From contig NZ_JNWV01000047.1 of the NCBI RefSeq assembly GCF_000716535.1, forward strand, positions 1-54,355: 54,355 nt of DNA, read 5' to 3'. The translations under genes and the position numbers were made by a program. Origin of the DNA: Streptomyces flaveolus. GTDB lineage: Bacteria; Actinomycetota; Actinomycetes; Streptomycetales; Streptomycetaceae. The notes beneath the pieces were generated by a model. That model did no database searches and was not told the origin of the DNA. It saw only the letters and a program-made list of their open reading frames with translations. Shown here piece after piece: positions 23,675 through 32,138 of this stretch (positions are counted from its first letter, which is position 1; every line of letters begins with the position of its first letter).

Positions 23675-24622
23675 GTGACCGTGAGTAACGGCAAGCGCAG
23701 GCAGCCGAGCCTGGCGCAGCTGCGGGCGTTCGCCGCCGTGGCCGAGCACCTGCACTTCCGGGACGCGGCGGCGGCCATCGGGATGAGCCAGCCCGCTCTC
23801 TCCGGTGCGGTCTCGGCCCTGGAGGAGACCCTCGGCGTGACCCTCCTCGAGCGTACGACCCGCAAGGTGCTGCTCTCGCCCGCGGGGGAGCGGCTGGCCG
23901 TGCGGGCCAAGGCGGTGCTGGACGCGGTGGGCGCGCTGCTGGAGGAGGCCGAGGCGGTCCGGGCGCCCTTCACGGGCGTGCTGCGCCTCGGGGTGATCCC
24001 CACGGTCGCGCCGTATCTGCTGCCGACCGTGCTGCGGCTCGTCCACGACCGCTACCCGCACCTCGACCTCCAGGTGCACGAGGAGCAGACCGCCAACCTG
24101 GTCGACGGCCTGAACTCCGGGCGCCTCGACCTGCTGTTGCTGGCCGTGCCGCTCGGCGTCCCCGGGGTGGTCGAACTCCCCCTCTTCGACGAGGACTTCG
24201 TGCTCGTCACCCCGCTCGACCACTGGCTCGGCGGCCGGGAGGGCATCCCGCGCGAGGCGTTGAAGGAGCTGAACCTGCTGCTGCTGGACGAGGGCCACTG
24301 CCTGCGCGACCAGGCGCTGGACATCTGCCGGGAGGCCGGCCGCGAGGACGCGCCGGTCACCACCACGGCCGCCGGCCTGTCCACGCTGGTCCAGCTGGTG
24401 GCCGGCGGCCTCGGCTGCACGCTGCTCCCGCGCACCGCGCTGAAGCTGGAGACGACCCGCAGCAGTCAGCTGCTGACCGGGTACTTCGCCGAGCCGGCCC
24501 CGAGCCGCCGGGTGGCGCTCGCGATGCGCGCGGGGGCGGCGCGCGCGGCGGAGTACGAGGAGCTGGCGGGGGCGCTGCGGGAGGCGCTACGACCGCTGCC
24601 CGTACGGGTGCTGGGTGCGTGA
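23675..24622 (+). CDS. oxyR: Peroxide-sensing LysR-type regulator OxyR
   Basis: A 315-residue LysR-family activator. The winged HTH (residues about 12-70) contains HFRDAAAAIGMSQPALSGAVSALEE. The effector domain holds DEGHCLRDQALDIC, with C209 and C218 nine residues apart, the same spacing as the redox pair C199/C208 of E. coli OxyR, so disulfide sensing of H2O2 is expected. GTG start with GGAGGGAGC upstream. Divergent from ahpC-ahpD, its likely main target. Confidence 0.95.
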   Translation: MTVSNGKRRQPSLAQLRAFAAVAEHLHFRDAAAAIGMSQPALSGAVSALEETLGVTLLERTTRKVLLSPAGERLAVRAKAVLDAVGALLEEAEAVRAPFTGVLRLGVIPTVAPYLLPTVLRLVHDRYPHLDLQVHEEQTANLVDGLNSGRLDLLLLAVPLGVPGVVELPLFDEDFVLVTPLDHWLGGREGIPREALKELNLLLLDEGHCLRDQALDICREAGREDAPVTTTAAGLSTLVQLVAGGLGCTLLPRTALKLETTRSSQLLTGYFAEPAPSRRVALAMRAGAARAAEYEELAGALREALRPLPVRVLGA

Positions 24623-24681
24623 GCTCCCCGCAGGAGCGCGGGGAGCTGCGCGGCCGGCCACGACGGCGCCGCGGCCGGCCG
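24622..24681. terminator. Double hairpin between convergent oxyR and ABC operon
   Basis: AGCTCCCCGC/GCGGGGAGCT (24622-24631 with 24638-24647) is a perfect 10-bp stem that overlaps the oxyR stop. CGGCCGGCC/GGCCGGCCG (24651-24659 with 24673-24681) follows. They fill the gap to the permease stop at 24691 and probably terminate both directions. Confidence 0.7.
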
Positions 24682-24690
24682 ACGGCGGAC

Positions 24691-27024
24691 TCACTCCGTA
24701 CGCAGCCCCTCCGGCCGCATCATCCGTACCAGCGGCGGCAGGCTCAGCACCGTGACCGCGAGGACCACCGCCGCGCCGGCACCGGTCAGGGACAGCACGC
24801 TCGCCCAGTCGACGGAGACCGGGGTCGCCGCCAACTTCAGCAGGACCGTACCGAGGGTCAGACCCACCGCCGCGGCCAGCAGCAGACCGAGCGTGATCGG
24901 CACGGCCGTCTGCCACAGCACCGACAGGCCGAGCGTGCGGCGCCGGGTGCCGAAGGCGAGCAGCGACGACAGCAGCTTGCGCCGCTCGCGCAACTGCTCG
25001 AGCTGGGAGACCAGCAGGCTCGCCCCGATCAGCGCCAGCACGCAGACCGCGCCGATGAACAGGCCGGTGCGCAACGAGGCGTATTTGTTGGACTGTTCGG
25101 TCGCCGCCCAGCGCCAGGCACTGGCCAGGCGGTCCACCCGCGCGGCCGTGTTCCGCACGTACTCGTCCGCGTGCGGCACCGACAGGTCGAGGCGGACGTA
25201 GACCTGGTGGTACAGCGTCGACCCGGCTCCGGCGGGCAGCGCGGCCGGGGTCAGCAGCAGACCGTTGACGTCCGACCGGAGCGCGTCCTTGCGGGCGGTC
25301 ACCTGCCGCAGAGCGGCCGGCACCGTCCAGGGGATCTCCCGCCCGCGGTCGCTGCCCGTGTAGGTGGCGTCGATGAAGCCGTGCCGGCCGGGCCGCATGA
25401 GGGCCCGCACGGCGGCGTCGTCGTCCGCGCCGGGAAGGGCGAAGACGTCACCGTCCCGGCAGGACGGCAGCTGGGCCAGTTCGCGCAGCGCGGCACAGTC
25501 GCCGACGGTGAGGCTCGCCGTGGCGCCGGGGTCGCGGCGCTTGTCGCCGAGCCCGCCGGAGGAGATGGCCATCGACGCCCGTACGCCCTTGGTGTGGGCG
25601 AACTCGCGGGCTGCCACCGGCAGCCGGGACCGGTCCGACAGGTCGATCTCCATCGACGCCCGGTTCGGGTCGCGGCCGGTGTCCTTGGTGTACTGGCCCT
25701 CCACGCCCGAGAACAGCATCTGCAGCGCGATCGCCCCGGCGACCGCCACCGCGATGCCGTTGACCATGCGGGCGGCCGTACCGCTGCTCAACTGAAGCCG
25801 TCGTACGGCCAGTTGCCAGGAGACCGCGCCCGCGCCGAGCCGGGCGACGAACGCCTCCACCAGCCAGGGCAGCAGCGCGGTGACGCCGACCAGGAGCAGC
25901 AGCACGCCACCGGTGACCAGGTACTGGTTGAAGTCGCCGTGGGCGCGGCCGTTGCCGATCATCGGGTACAGCATCGCGAGGCCCGCCAGCGGCAGCAGCA
26001 GCCGCCACCACAGGCGCCGCCGGGCCTGCTTGGCCGTGCGCACCACGCCCAGCGGTTCCACGACCACCCCGCGCATCGCGAGCAGGGTCACCAGCACCGC
26101 GGCCGCCGGGACCGCCACCGCGACCAGCGCGACCAGCGCGGGGGAGGGATCGAGGTAGCTGGGGAAGAAGCTTTCCCCCCTGACCTCGACCGATCCCGCG
26201 GCCTGTCGTCCGATCAGGAAGAACACCGCGCCGACGGCCAGTCCGAGCAGCGACCCGGCCAGCGCCTCGCCCGCCGCGATCCGGCGGGTCATCCGGCTGT
26301 CGGAGCCGACCAGCCGCAGCGCGGCCAGCCTGCGGTCGCGCCGCTCGCCGCCGAACCGCACGGCCGCGGCGATGAAGACGGCGACCGGCGTCAGCAGGGC
26401 GACGAACACGACGAGCGTCATCAGGATGAGCACCGGGTCGGCCCGCTCGGTCGTCGGGTGCGGATCGCCGAACGCGGTCAGCCGCACCACCCGGTAATTG
26501 CTCTTGGTCACCTTCAGACCCTCGGCACCGGCGTAGTAGGCCAGCTCGTGCGAGCCGATCAGCCCGGGCTCGCCGATCGTGCCGGTGATCCGGAACGGAA
26601 GCCGCTCGCGCAGGAGCTTCGCCCCGTCCGAGGAGAGCAGTTCCTTCAGCGCGGGCGAGACCACCATCTCGCCCTTCGCCGGGAAACGGTCGACACCGGG
26701 CGGGAGCGGCGCCCGCGCGCCCTCGGGTTCCAGCAGCCGGCCCCGGATGTCCTTGGAGTGCCACTCGGTGTCGGTCGTGCCGACCAGCACGGTGTTCTCG
26801 CCCCTGGGCGGCACGGCCGCGCCGTAGGTGAGGTCCTGGCGGGCCTCTTCGCGCTGGTGCCGGGCCGTCAGGACGTTGGGCAGCGCCGTCGTCAGCAGCA
26901 GCAGGGCCACACCCAGGCCGACGCCGACCGCCGTCAGCAGCATCCGGATCCAGCCCTCGCGGCCGCCGGTGACGGCGAACCGGGCCCCCATGCCCAGGTC
27001 TCTGCACCACTGCCGGACGTTCAT
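24691..27024 (-). CDS. FtsX-like ABC transporter permease
   Basis: A 777-residue MacB/FtsX-type permease with ten or so membrane helices. The N-terminal helix (LLTAVGVGLGVALLLLTT) is followed by an extracytoplasmic domain (about 50-195), a three-helix FtsX core, several further helices, a second extracytoplasmic domain (about 430-600) and a final FtsX core ending in the PPLVRMMRPEGLRTE tail. This duplicated layout is common in actinobacterial exporters for peptides or antibiotics. The ATG overlaps the ATPase stop codon by ATGA, so subunits are translationally coupled. Confidence 0.88.
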   Translation of the reverse strand: MNVRQWCRDLGMGARFAVTGGREGWIRMLLTAVGVGLGVALLLLTTALPNVLTARHQREEARQDLTYGAAVPPRGENTVLVGTTDTEWHSKDIRGRLLEPEGARAPLPPGVDRFPAKGEMVVSPALKELLSSDGAKLLRERLPFRITGTIGEPGLIGSHELAYYAGAEGLKVTKSNYRVVRLTAFGDPHPTTERADPVLILMTLVVFVALLTPVAVFIAAAVRFGGERRDRRLAALRLVGSDSRMTRRIAAGEALAGSLLGLAVGAVFFLIGRQAAGSVEVRGESFFPSYLDPSPALVALVAVAVPAAAVLVTLLAMRGVVVEPLGVVRTAKQARRRLWWRLLLPLAGLAMLYPMIGNGRAHGDFNQYLVTGGVLLLLVGVTALLPWLVEAFVARLGAGAVSWQLAVRRLQLSSGTAARMVNGIAVAVAGAIALQMLFSGVEGQYTKDTGRDPNRASMEIDLSDRSRLPVAAREFAHTKGVRASMAISSGGLGDKRRDPGATASLTVGDCAALRELAQLPSCRDGDVFALPGADDDAAVRALMRPGRHGFIDATYTGSDRGREIPWTVPAALRQVTARKDALRSDVNGLLLTPAALPAGAGSTLYHQVYVRLDLSVPHADEYVRNTAARVDRLASAWRWAATEQSNKYASLRTGLFIGAVCVLALIGASLLVSQLEQLRERRKLLSSLLAFGTRRRTLGLSVLWQTAVPITLGLLLAAAVGLTLGTVLLKLAATPVSVDWASVLSLTGAGAAVVLAVTVLSLPPLVRMMRPEGLRTE

Positions 27025-27710
27025 ATCGCCCGCTCCATGTCGCGGGACCTGCCGTCGCGTACGACGATCTCGCGGTCGGAGTAGGCGGCCACCCGGGCCT
27101 CGTGCGTGACCAGGACCACGGCGGCGTTGGTGGAGCGGGCCGCGTCGGTCAGCAGCTCCATCACGCGTTCGCCGTTGAGGGAGTCGAGCGCGCCGGTCGG
27201 CTCGTCGGCGAACAGCACCCGGGGCCCGGTGACCAGCGCCCGCGCCACCGCGACCCGCTGGCCCTGGCCGCCGGAGACCTCGCCGGGCCGCTTGCCCTTG
27301 AGGTCGTCCACCTCCAGGCGTTCCATCCAGGTCAGCGCGGCCCGCTCGGCCTCCTTGCGGGACGTGCCGTTCAGGCGCAGCGGCAGCGCCACGTTCTCCA
27401 CGCAGGTCAGCTCCGGGACGAGCTGCCCGAACTGGAAGACGAAGCCGAACTCGCTGCGCCGCAGGGCGCTGCGCCCGGCGTCGCTCATGCCGGCCAGTTC
27501 GCGGCCGTCGTAGGTGATGGAGCCGGAGTCGGGCGGCACGATGCCGGCCAGACAGTGCAGCAGGGTGGACTTGCCGGAGCCGGAGGGGCCCATGACGGCG
27601 ACGACCTCGCCGGGGTGGATGGAGAACTCCGCGCCGTCGAGGGCGACCGTGGGGCCGTAGGACTTGCGCAGGTTCTCGGCGGCGAGCAGGGAGCCGGGCG
27701 GTGGAGTCAC
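27021..27710 (-). CDS. LolD/MacB-type ABC transporter ATPase
   Basis: A 229-residue ATPase subunit. Walker A GPSGSGKSTL, Q-loop FVFQFGQLVPELT, signature EVSGGQGQRVAVARAL, Walker B VLFADEPTGALDS and H-loop VTHEARVAAYS are all intact. The signature reads SGGQGQR rather than SGGQQQR, a common variant. GTG 27710 overlaps the padR stop (GTGA). With the permease it makes a complete exporter of the MacB class, probably controlled by the upstream PadR protein. Confidence 0.93.
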   Translation of the reverse strand: MTPPPGSLLAAENLRKSYGPTVALDGAEFSIHPGEVVAVMGPSGSGKSTLLHCLAGIVPPDSGSITYDGRELAGMSDAGRSALRRSEFGFVFQFGQLVPELTCVENVALPLRLNGTSRKEAERAALTWMERLEVDDLKGKRPGEVSGGQGQRVAVARALVTGPRVLFADEPTGALDSLNGERVMELLTDAARSTNAAVVLVTHEARVAAYSDREIVVRDGRSRDMERAI

Positions 27711-28234
27711 TTGGCCGCCACCTCCGCGCGGAGCTTGTCGAGGCGCGCGGCCGTCAGCTCCAGCCAGCGCAGGTCGGCCTCCAGGTGGAACAGGGCGTGG
27801 TCGCAGATCAGCTGGTCCGCGAGGTCGCCCTTGCGCTTGCGGTCGGTCAGGATCCGCATGCTGCGCAGGTGTTCGGCCCGCTGGGTGTCGAGGACGTCGG
27901 TCGCGTCGCGGTGGGTGAGGAGGGCGAGGACGACCTTGGTGTAGAGGGTCGACTGGAGGTACTCCTCCGGCTTCTCCGGGGTGGCGAGCCAGCGCTCGAC
28001 GTCGGTGACGCCGGCGTCGGTGATGGCGTACCGCTTGCGCTCGGGGCCGCCGCCGGCCTCGATCCCGTCGACTTCCACGAGGCCGTGCTTCAGCAGCCGG
28101 GACATCGTGGAGTAGACCTGGCCGTAGTGCAGCGGCCGGTCGTGACCGAACTTCTCGTCGAAGGCCCGCTTGAGGTCGTAGCCGTGGCGCGGGCCGGACT
28201 CCAGGAGCCCCAAAAGGGTGTGACCGATGGACAT
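27707..28234 (-). CDS. PadR-family transcriptional regulator
   Basis: A 175-residue repressor. The winged HTH covers residues 1-80 (MSIGHTLLGLLESGPRHGYDLK, abbreviated, then LHYGQVYSTMSRLLKHGLVE and KRYAITDAG), and the C-terminal helices (about 95-175) mediate dimerisation. It is the first gene of a three-gene operon with an ABC exporter, the common layout for PadR proteins that sense the exported compound. A near-perfect inverted repeat in front of it is the likely operator. Confidence 0.92.
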   Translation of the reverse strand: MSIGHTLLGLLESGPRHGYDLKRAFDEKFGHDRPLHYGQVYSTMSRLLKHGLVEVDGIEAGGGPERKRYAITDAGVTDVERWLATPEKPEEYLQSTLYTKVVLALLTHRDATDVLDTQRAEHLRSMRILTDRKRKGDLADQLICDHALFHLEADLRWLELTAARLDKLRAEVAAK

Positions 28235-28252
28235 GGCAGCACTCTACACACG

Positions 28253-28275
28253 GTGTATACGCGGCATGTATACAC
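28253..28275 (-). promoter_or_regulatory. Inverted-repeat operator before padR
   Basis: GTGTATAC (28253-28260) and GTATACAC (28268-28275) are perfect inverted arms around a 7-base centre. The flanks CACGG and CCGTG extend the symmetry imperfectly. It starts 19 bases upstream of the PadR start codon, where binding would block the operon's transcription. Confidence 0.7.
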
Positions 28276-28327
28276 GCCGTGCAGGGATCATGGCGGGCGG
28301 TACGGCCCCGCAGGTGGGGGCCGATTG

Positions 28328-28573
28328 TCACGGTTCCGATACAGGCGGCCGGCCCCGTCGCGGCAGCGGTCCGGTGTCCTTCGGCAGCCGCCCCGCCTCC
28401 GCGAGGGCGCGCCGCAGCAGGAACTCGATCTGCGCGTTCGCCGACCGCAGCTCGTCCCCGGCCCACCGGGCCAGCGCCTCGTACACCAGCGGGTCCAGCC
28501 GCAGCAGCACCTGCTTGCGCTGCTGCGGCCGGCGCTTCGGCGGCTGCGAAGGGTCCGTCAACGGGTCCGTCAC
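28328..28573 (-). CDS. Ribbon-helix-helix DNA-binding protein
   Basis: An 81-residue protein with an Arc/CopG-like fold. RKQVLLRLDPLVYEALARWA gives the beta strand and first helix, and SANAQIEFLLRRALAEAG the second helix, which closes the RHH core. Pro/Arg-rich tails flank it. The GTG start overlaps the stop codon of the SPFH gene (GTGA), so the two are one coupled operon. No toxin-like partner is seen, so this is probably a regulator, perhaps of its own operon through the tandem CTAGCT boxes upstream. Confidence 0.8.
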   Translation of the reverse strand: MTDPLTDPSQPPKRRPQQRKQVLLRLDPLVYEALARWAGDELRSANAQIEFLLRRALAEAGRLPKDTGPLPRRGRPPVSEP

Positions 28574-29505
28574 TGGTAGAGCGTTCCTGTGTTGAGGACC
28601 GGCTGCGGGGCCCGGTCGCCGCACAGCACCACCATCAGGTTCGACACCATCGCCGCCTTCCGCTCCTCGTCCAGTTCCACGATGTCCGCGTCCGCGATCC
28701 GGGCCAGTGCCGCCTCGACCATCCCGACCGCGCCGTCCACGATCTGCCGGCGGGCCGCGACGACCGCCCCCGCCTGCTGCCGCTGGAGCATCGCCGAGGC
28801 GATCTCGGGAGCGTACGCGAGATGTGTGAAGCGGGACTCGATGATCCGCACCCCGGCCGCCTCCACCCGCGCCTGCAGCTCGACGGCCAGCTTCTCGGTG
28901 ATCTCCTCGGCGTTGCCGCGCAGCGACAGGCCGTCCTCGTCATGGGCGTCGTACGGGTACTCGATGGCGATGTGCCGCACGGCCGTCTCGGTCTGCGTGG
29001 CGACGAACTCGGCGAAGTCGTCCACCTCGAAGGTGGCCTGCGCGGTGTCCTGGACCTTCCACACCACGACCGCGGCCAGCTCGATGGGGTTGCCGTAGGC
29101 GTCGTTGACCTTCAGCACGGCGGTCTCGTGGTTGCGCACCCGGGTGGAGATCCGGGTCCGGGAGGTGAAGGGGTTCACCCAGCGCAGGCCGTCCTGCCGG
29201 ATCGTGCCCCGGTAGCGCCCGAAGAGCTGGACGACGCGGGCCTCGCCCGGCGCGACCGTGTTCAGGCCGCGCATCGCGATGACGGACGCCAGCAGGACGG
29301 CGACGCCGGCGGCGACGAGCCCGCCCTGGGCGCCGCCGGAAGGAGCCGCCCCGGAGGCCGCGAACAGCGCGACGGCGGCGCCGAGCCCGATCAGGCCGAG
29401 CAGCAGGGCGAGTCCGCCGCCGATGCTGTGGGCGGTGAACTCCCGCACCCGTGGCGCGGGCATCTCGGGGACGTCGGCGGTGGCGGCCGGCTCGGATATG
29501 GACAC
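28570..29505 (-). CDS. SPFH/Band 7 (stomatin-like) membrane protein
   Basis: A 311-residue membrane scaffold protein. Two adjacent hydrophobic helices (about residues 30-75) precede the Band 7 domain, which starts near NTVAPGEARVVQLFGRYRG and contains NPFTSRTRISTRVRNHETAVLK, FVATQTETAVRHIA and an Ala/Glu-rich helical stretch (EKLAVELQARVEAAGVRI, then MLQRQQAGAVVAARRQIV). SPFH proteins oligomerise in membrane microdomains. The operon also encodes a ribbon-helix-helix protein. Divergent from the penicillin-binding protein gene. Confidence 0.88.
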   Translation of the reverse strand: MSISEPAATADVPEMPAPRVREFTAHSIGGGLALLLGLIGLGAAVALFAASGAAPSGGAQGGLVAAGVAVLLASVIAMRGLNTVAPGEARVVQLFGRYRGTIRQDGLRWVNPFTSRTRISTRVRNHETAVLKVNDAYGNPIELAAVVVWKVQDTAQATFEVDDFAEFVATQTETAVRHIAIEYPYDAHDEDGLSLRGNAEEITEKLAVELQARVEAAGVRIIESRFTHLAYAPEIASAMLQRQQAGAVVAARRQIVDGAVGMVEAALARIADADIVELDEERKAAMVSNLMVVLCGDRAPQPVLNTGTLYQ

Positions 29506-29525
29506 AGGGGACCCCCGGTTGTCGT

Positions 29526-29560
29526 AGTACCTAGCTCCGTTCTAGCTAAGTGATAACACT
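29526..29560 (-). promoter_or_regulatory. SPFH operon promoter with tandem CTAGCT boxes
   Basis: CTAGCT occurs at 29531-29536 and 29542-29547, 11 bases apart (one helical turn), next to the palindrome AGTGATAACACT (29549-29560). On the minus strand TTATCA and TAGGTA are 17 bases apart, so the boxes lie in the promoter spacer and -10. Tandem half-sites of this spacing suit ribbon-helix-helix regulators, hence possible autoregulation by the second gene of the operon. Confidence 0.5.
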
Positions 29561-29627
29561 TTAAGCCCCCGAGCAACCCTGGACCAGTGACAGCCGTCGG
29601 TTCCGGTGGGGCGGGTGCTGATTGTCA

Positions 29628-29652
29628 CGTCCGTAAAAGAACGGATCGGACG
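29628..29652 (+). promoter_or_regulatory. Inverted repeat upstream of the penicillin-binding protein
   Basis: CGTCCG (29628-29633) and CGGACG (29647-29652) flank CCGT-aaaaga-ACGG, giving two nested inverted repeats about 70 bases before the start codon. It could be a regulator site or a leader hairpin; no clear -10/-35 pair can be assigned. Confidence 0.35.
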
Positions 29653-29720
29653 CCCTTTGTCATATAGAGGGGTGTTAGCTTTCGGAGCTGACCCCGAGAC
29701 GGAAGCGAGCGTAGGGACCC

Positions 29721-32060
29721 ATGGGACGAGCGGAAGAGAGACGAGCGCGACAGCGCGGCGGCCACCGCGCGGCGCCCAAGCGCCGCCGCTCCGCGCCCGC
29801 GCCCCCGGCGGGCACCGCGCCCGGCGCGTCCGGCGGCAGGCCCGCGTCCGGCAAGCCCGCCAAGAGCCTCATACGCCGGATCTTCGGCTGGAAGAAGATC
29901 CTCGGAACGTTCTTCGGCGTGTGCCTGCTCGGCATCCTGGGCTTCATCGGCCTGTACCTGTACGTGGACGTCCCCCAGGGCAACGCCGCCGCCCAGCAGC
30001 AGAGCAACGTCTACAAGTTCAGTGACGGAACGATTCTGGCCCGCAAGGGCGAGGTCAACCGCGAGATCGTCGACCTGTCGAAGGTGCCGCGCAAGGTCCA
30101 GCTCACCTTCGTCGCCGCCGAGAACAAGAGCTTCTACCACGACTCCGGCGTCGACCTGCGCGGTACCGCCCGCGGCCTGATCAACACGCTGTCCGGCAAG
30201 GGCAAGCAGGGCGGCTCCACGATCACCCAGCAGTACGTCAAGAACTACTACCTGAACCAGGACCAGACCGTCACGCGCAAGCTGAAGGAGCTGGTCATCT
30301 CCCTCAAGGTGGACCGCGAGAAGTCCAAGGACGACATCCTCGCCGGCTACATCAACACCAGCTACTACGGCCGCAACGCCTACGGCATCCAGGCCGCCGC
30401 CCAGGCCTACTACGGCGTCGACGCCGAGGACCTCGACGTCGCGCAGGGCGCCTACCTCGCCGCCCTGCTCCAGGCGCCGAGCCAGTACGACTGGGCCGTC
30501 GCGACCAAGACCGGCAAGCGGCTGGTCACGCAGCGCTGGAACTACGTCCTGGACAACATGGTCGAGGAGGGCTGGCTCTCCAAGAGCGACCGGGACGCCC
30601 TGCACTTCCCGTACCCGAAGGAGCCCAAGGGCGCCCCTGGCCTCGGCGGGCAGAAGGGCTACCTGGTCGAACTCGCCAACCAGCAGCTCGAGCGGCAGCT
30701 CATGGCGCAGGAGGGCCTGACCCAGTCCCAGGCGGAGAACGCCGTCGTCGACAAGGGCTGGACCATCACCCTCAACATCGACCGGAAGAAGCAGGCCGCG
30801 CTGGAGAAGGCCGTCAAGACCCAGCTGACCGGCAAGCTCGACCCGAAGAAGCGCAAGGTCGACGGCGCCATCCAGGCCGGAGCCGTCTCGGTCGACCCCA
30901 AGACGGGCCGGATCGTCGCGCTCTACGGCGGCCAGGACTACTACAAGCACTACTTCGACAACGCGACCCGCCCGGACTACCAGCCGGCGTCCACGTTCAA
31001 GCCGGTCATCCTCGCCGCCGCCCTGGAGCAGAACGCCACCACCCAGGACGGCAAGCCGATCACCGCGAGCACCGTCTACGACGGCACCAGCCGCCGCCAG
31101 GTCGTGGACCACGGAACCAAGGTCGGCTTCGCCCCGCCGAACGAGGACGACGTCGACTACGACAAGATCACCGTCCAGCAGGCGATGAACAAGTCCGTCA
31201 ACTCCGTCTTCGCGCAGATGGGCGTCGACGTCGGCATGGACAAGGTCATGAGCACGGCGGGCAAGCTCGGCATGAACACCAAGGGCATGCAGGCCGTGCC
31301 CGCCCAGACCCTCGGCTCCATGGGCGCCAGCCCCCTGGAGATGGCCGGGATCTACGCCACCTTCGCCAACCACGGCTACAAGGTGACCCCGACGATCATC
31401 AAGTCGGCGGAGAACAAGGGCCGTACGGTCGACATGCCGAACCCGGTCGGCGGCTCGGTGATCAGCCGTACGGCCGCCGACACGGTCACCTCCGTGCTCA
31501 CCGGCGTGGTCGACGACGGCACGGCCAAGCAGTCCGTGGCGAACAACCCGCTGCGCGACGGCCAGCAGGTGGCGGGCAAGACCGGTACCTCCGACGAGAA
31601 CAAGTCGGCCTGGTTCACCGGCTACACCCCCGACCTGGTCACCTCCGTCGGCCTGTTCGGCGAGGACCCGAAGACCAAGGCCCACGTCTCCATGAAGGGC
31701 GCGACCGGCCTGCTCCCGCCGCCCGGCCGGATCAACGGCGGCGGCTACCCGGCGCAGATCTGGGCCACGTACACCTTCGGCGTCACGGACAGGGCGAAGT
31801 TCGACCTGAACACCACGCAGGGCGCGGCCGTCGAGCCGACCGAGACGCCGACCTGGACGCACACCCCGACCCAGACGCCGACCCAGACGCCGACCAGCGC
31901 TCCGCCGACGTCCGAGTCGCCGACCCAGACGCCCTCGCAGACGCCGACCCAGACCCCCAGCCAGACGCCCACCCAGACCCCGACCCAGACCCCGACGAGC
32001 CGGCCGCCGACGACTTCGATCAGCCCGGAGAACCCGCTCGACCCGGAGAACGTGCCGTAG
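29721..32060 (+). CDS. Class A penicillin-binding protein with T/P/Q-rich tail
   Basis: A 779-residue bifunctional peptidoglycan synthase. A basic, Ala/Pro-rich cytoplasmic segment and one membrane helix (about 66-86) precede the GT51 glycosyltransferase domain (AAENKSFYHDSGVD, then GGSTITQQYVKN). The transpeptidase domain has S424-T-F-K427 (nucleophile serine), an SVN motif near residue 493 and K620-T-G-T. The last 70 residues are repeats of TPTQTP/TPSQTP ending in an acidic tip, likely an extended wall-spanning tail. ATG 29721 follows a GTAGGGA site. Neighbouring wall and membrane genes suggest an envelope role. Confidence 0.93.
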   Translation: MGRAEERRARQRGGHRAAPKRRRSAPAPPAGTAPGASGGRPASGKPAKSLIRRIFGWKKILGTFFGVCLLGILGFIGLYLYVDVPQGNAAAQQQSNVYKFSDGTILARKGEVNREIVDLSKVPRKVQLTFVAAENKSFYHDSGVDLRGTARGLINTLSGKGKQGGSTITQQYVKNYYLNQDQTVTRKLKELVISLKVDREKSKDDILAGYINTSYYGRNAYGIQAAAQAYYGVDAEDLDVAQGAYLAALLQAPSQYDWAVATKTGKRLVTQRWNYVLDNMVEEGWLSKSDRDALHFPYPKEPKGAPGLGGQKGYLVELANQQLERQLMAQEGLTQSQAENAVVDKGWTITLNIDRKKQAALEKAVKTQLTGKLDPKKRKVDGAIQAGAVSVDPKTGRIVALYGGQDYYKHYFDNATRPDYQPASTFKPVILAAALEQNATTQDGKPITASTVYDGTSRRQVVDHGTKVGFAPPNEDDVDYDKITVQQAMNKSVNSVFAQMGVDVGMDKVMSTAGKLGMNTKGMQAVPAQTLGSMGASPLEMAGIYATFANHGYKVTPTIIKSAENKGRTVDMPNPVGGSVISRTAADTVTSVLTGVVDDGTAKQSVANNPLRDGQQVAGKTGTSDENKSAWFTGYTPDLVTSVGLFGEDPKTKAHVSMKGATGLLPPPGRINGGGYPAQIWATYTFGVTDRAKFDLNTTQGAAVEPTETPTWTHTPTQTPTQTPTSAPPTSESPTQTPSQTPTQTPSQTPTQTPTQTPTSRPPTTSISPENPLDPENVP
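31850..32000 (+). repeat. Coding repeat for the TPTQTP tail
   Basis: Imperfect tandem 12-base units (acccagacgccg and variants) encode Thr-Pro-x-Gln. They are the only tandem repeat of note in the window and prone to copy-number change between strains. Units differ at third positions, so recent perfect expansion is unlikely. Confidence 0.75.
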
Positions 32061-32083
32061 CCCGACGACGGGACACGACAGCG

Positions 32084-32113
32084 AAGGGCGCCCGGTCCCA
32101 CCGGGCGCCCTTT
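32084..32113. terminator. Bidirectional terminator
   Basis: AAGGGCGCCCGG (32084-32095) pairs with CCGGGCGCCCTTT (32101-32113), with a 5-base loop and A/T runs at both ends. It lies between the convergent penicillin-binding protein and phosphatase genes. Confidence 0.85.
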
Positions 32114-32138
32114 CGCATGCCGCGGGTCCGGCGGCCGT

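Noticed and set aside
24619..27084. An 821-codon plus-strand frame opposite the ABC permease
   Set aside because: Composition is typical antisense shadow (Gln/His/Arg-rich, no membrane segments), while the minus strand encodes an unmistakable FtsX permease.
27021..28466. Extended ABC ATPase of 481 residues
   Set aside because: The upstream part is the shadow of padR; homology starts at GTG 27710, which overlaps the padR stop as GTGA.
29625..31862. A 745-codon minus-strand frame opposite the penicillin-binding protein
   Set aside because: No domain; the plus strand has all GT51 and transpeptidase motifs.
31850..32000. CRISPR-like repeat array
   Set aside because: The repeats have no spacers and are in frame in the penicillin-binding protein, encoding a T/P/Q tail.
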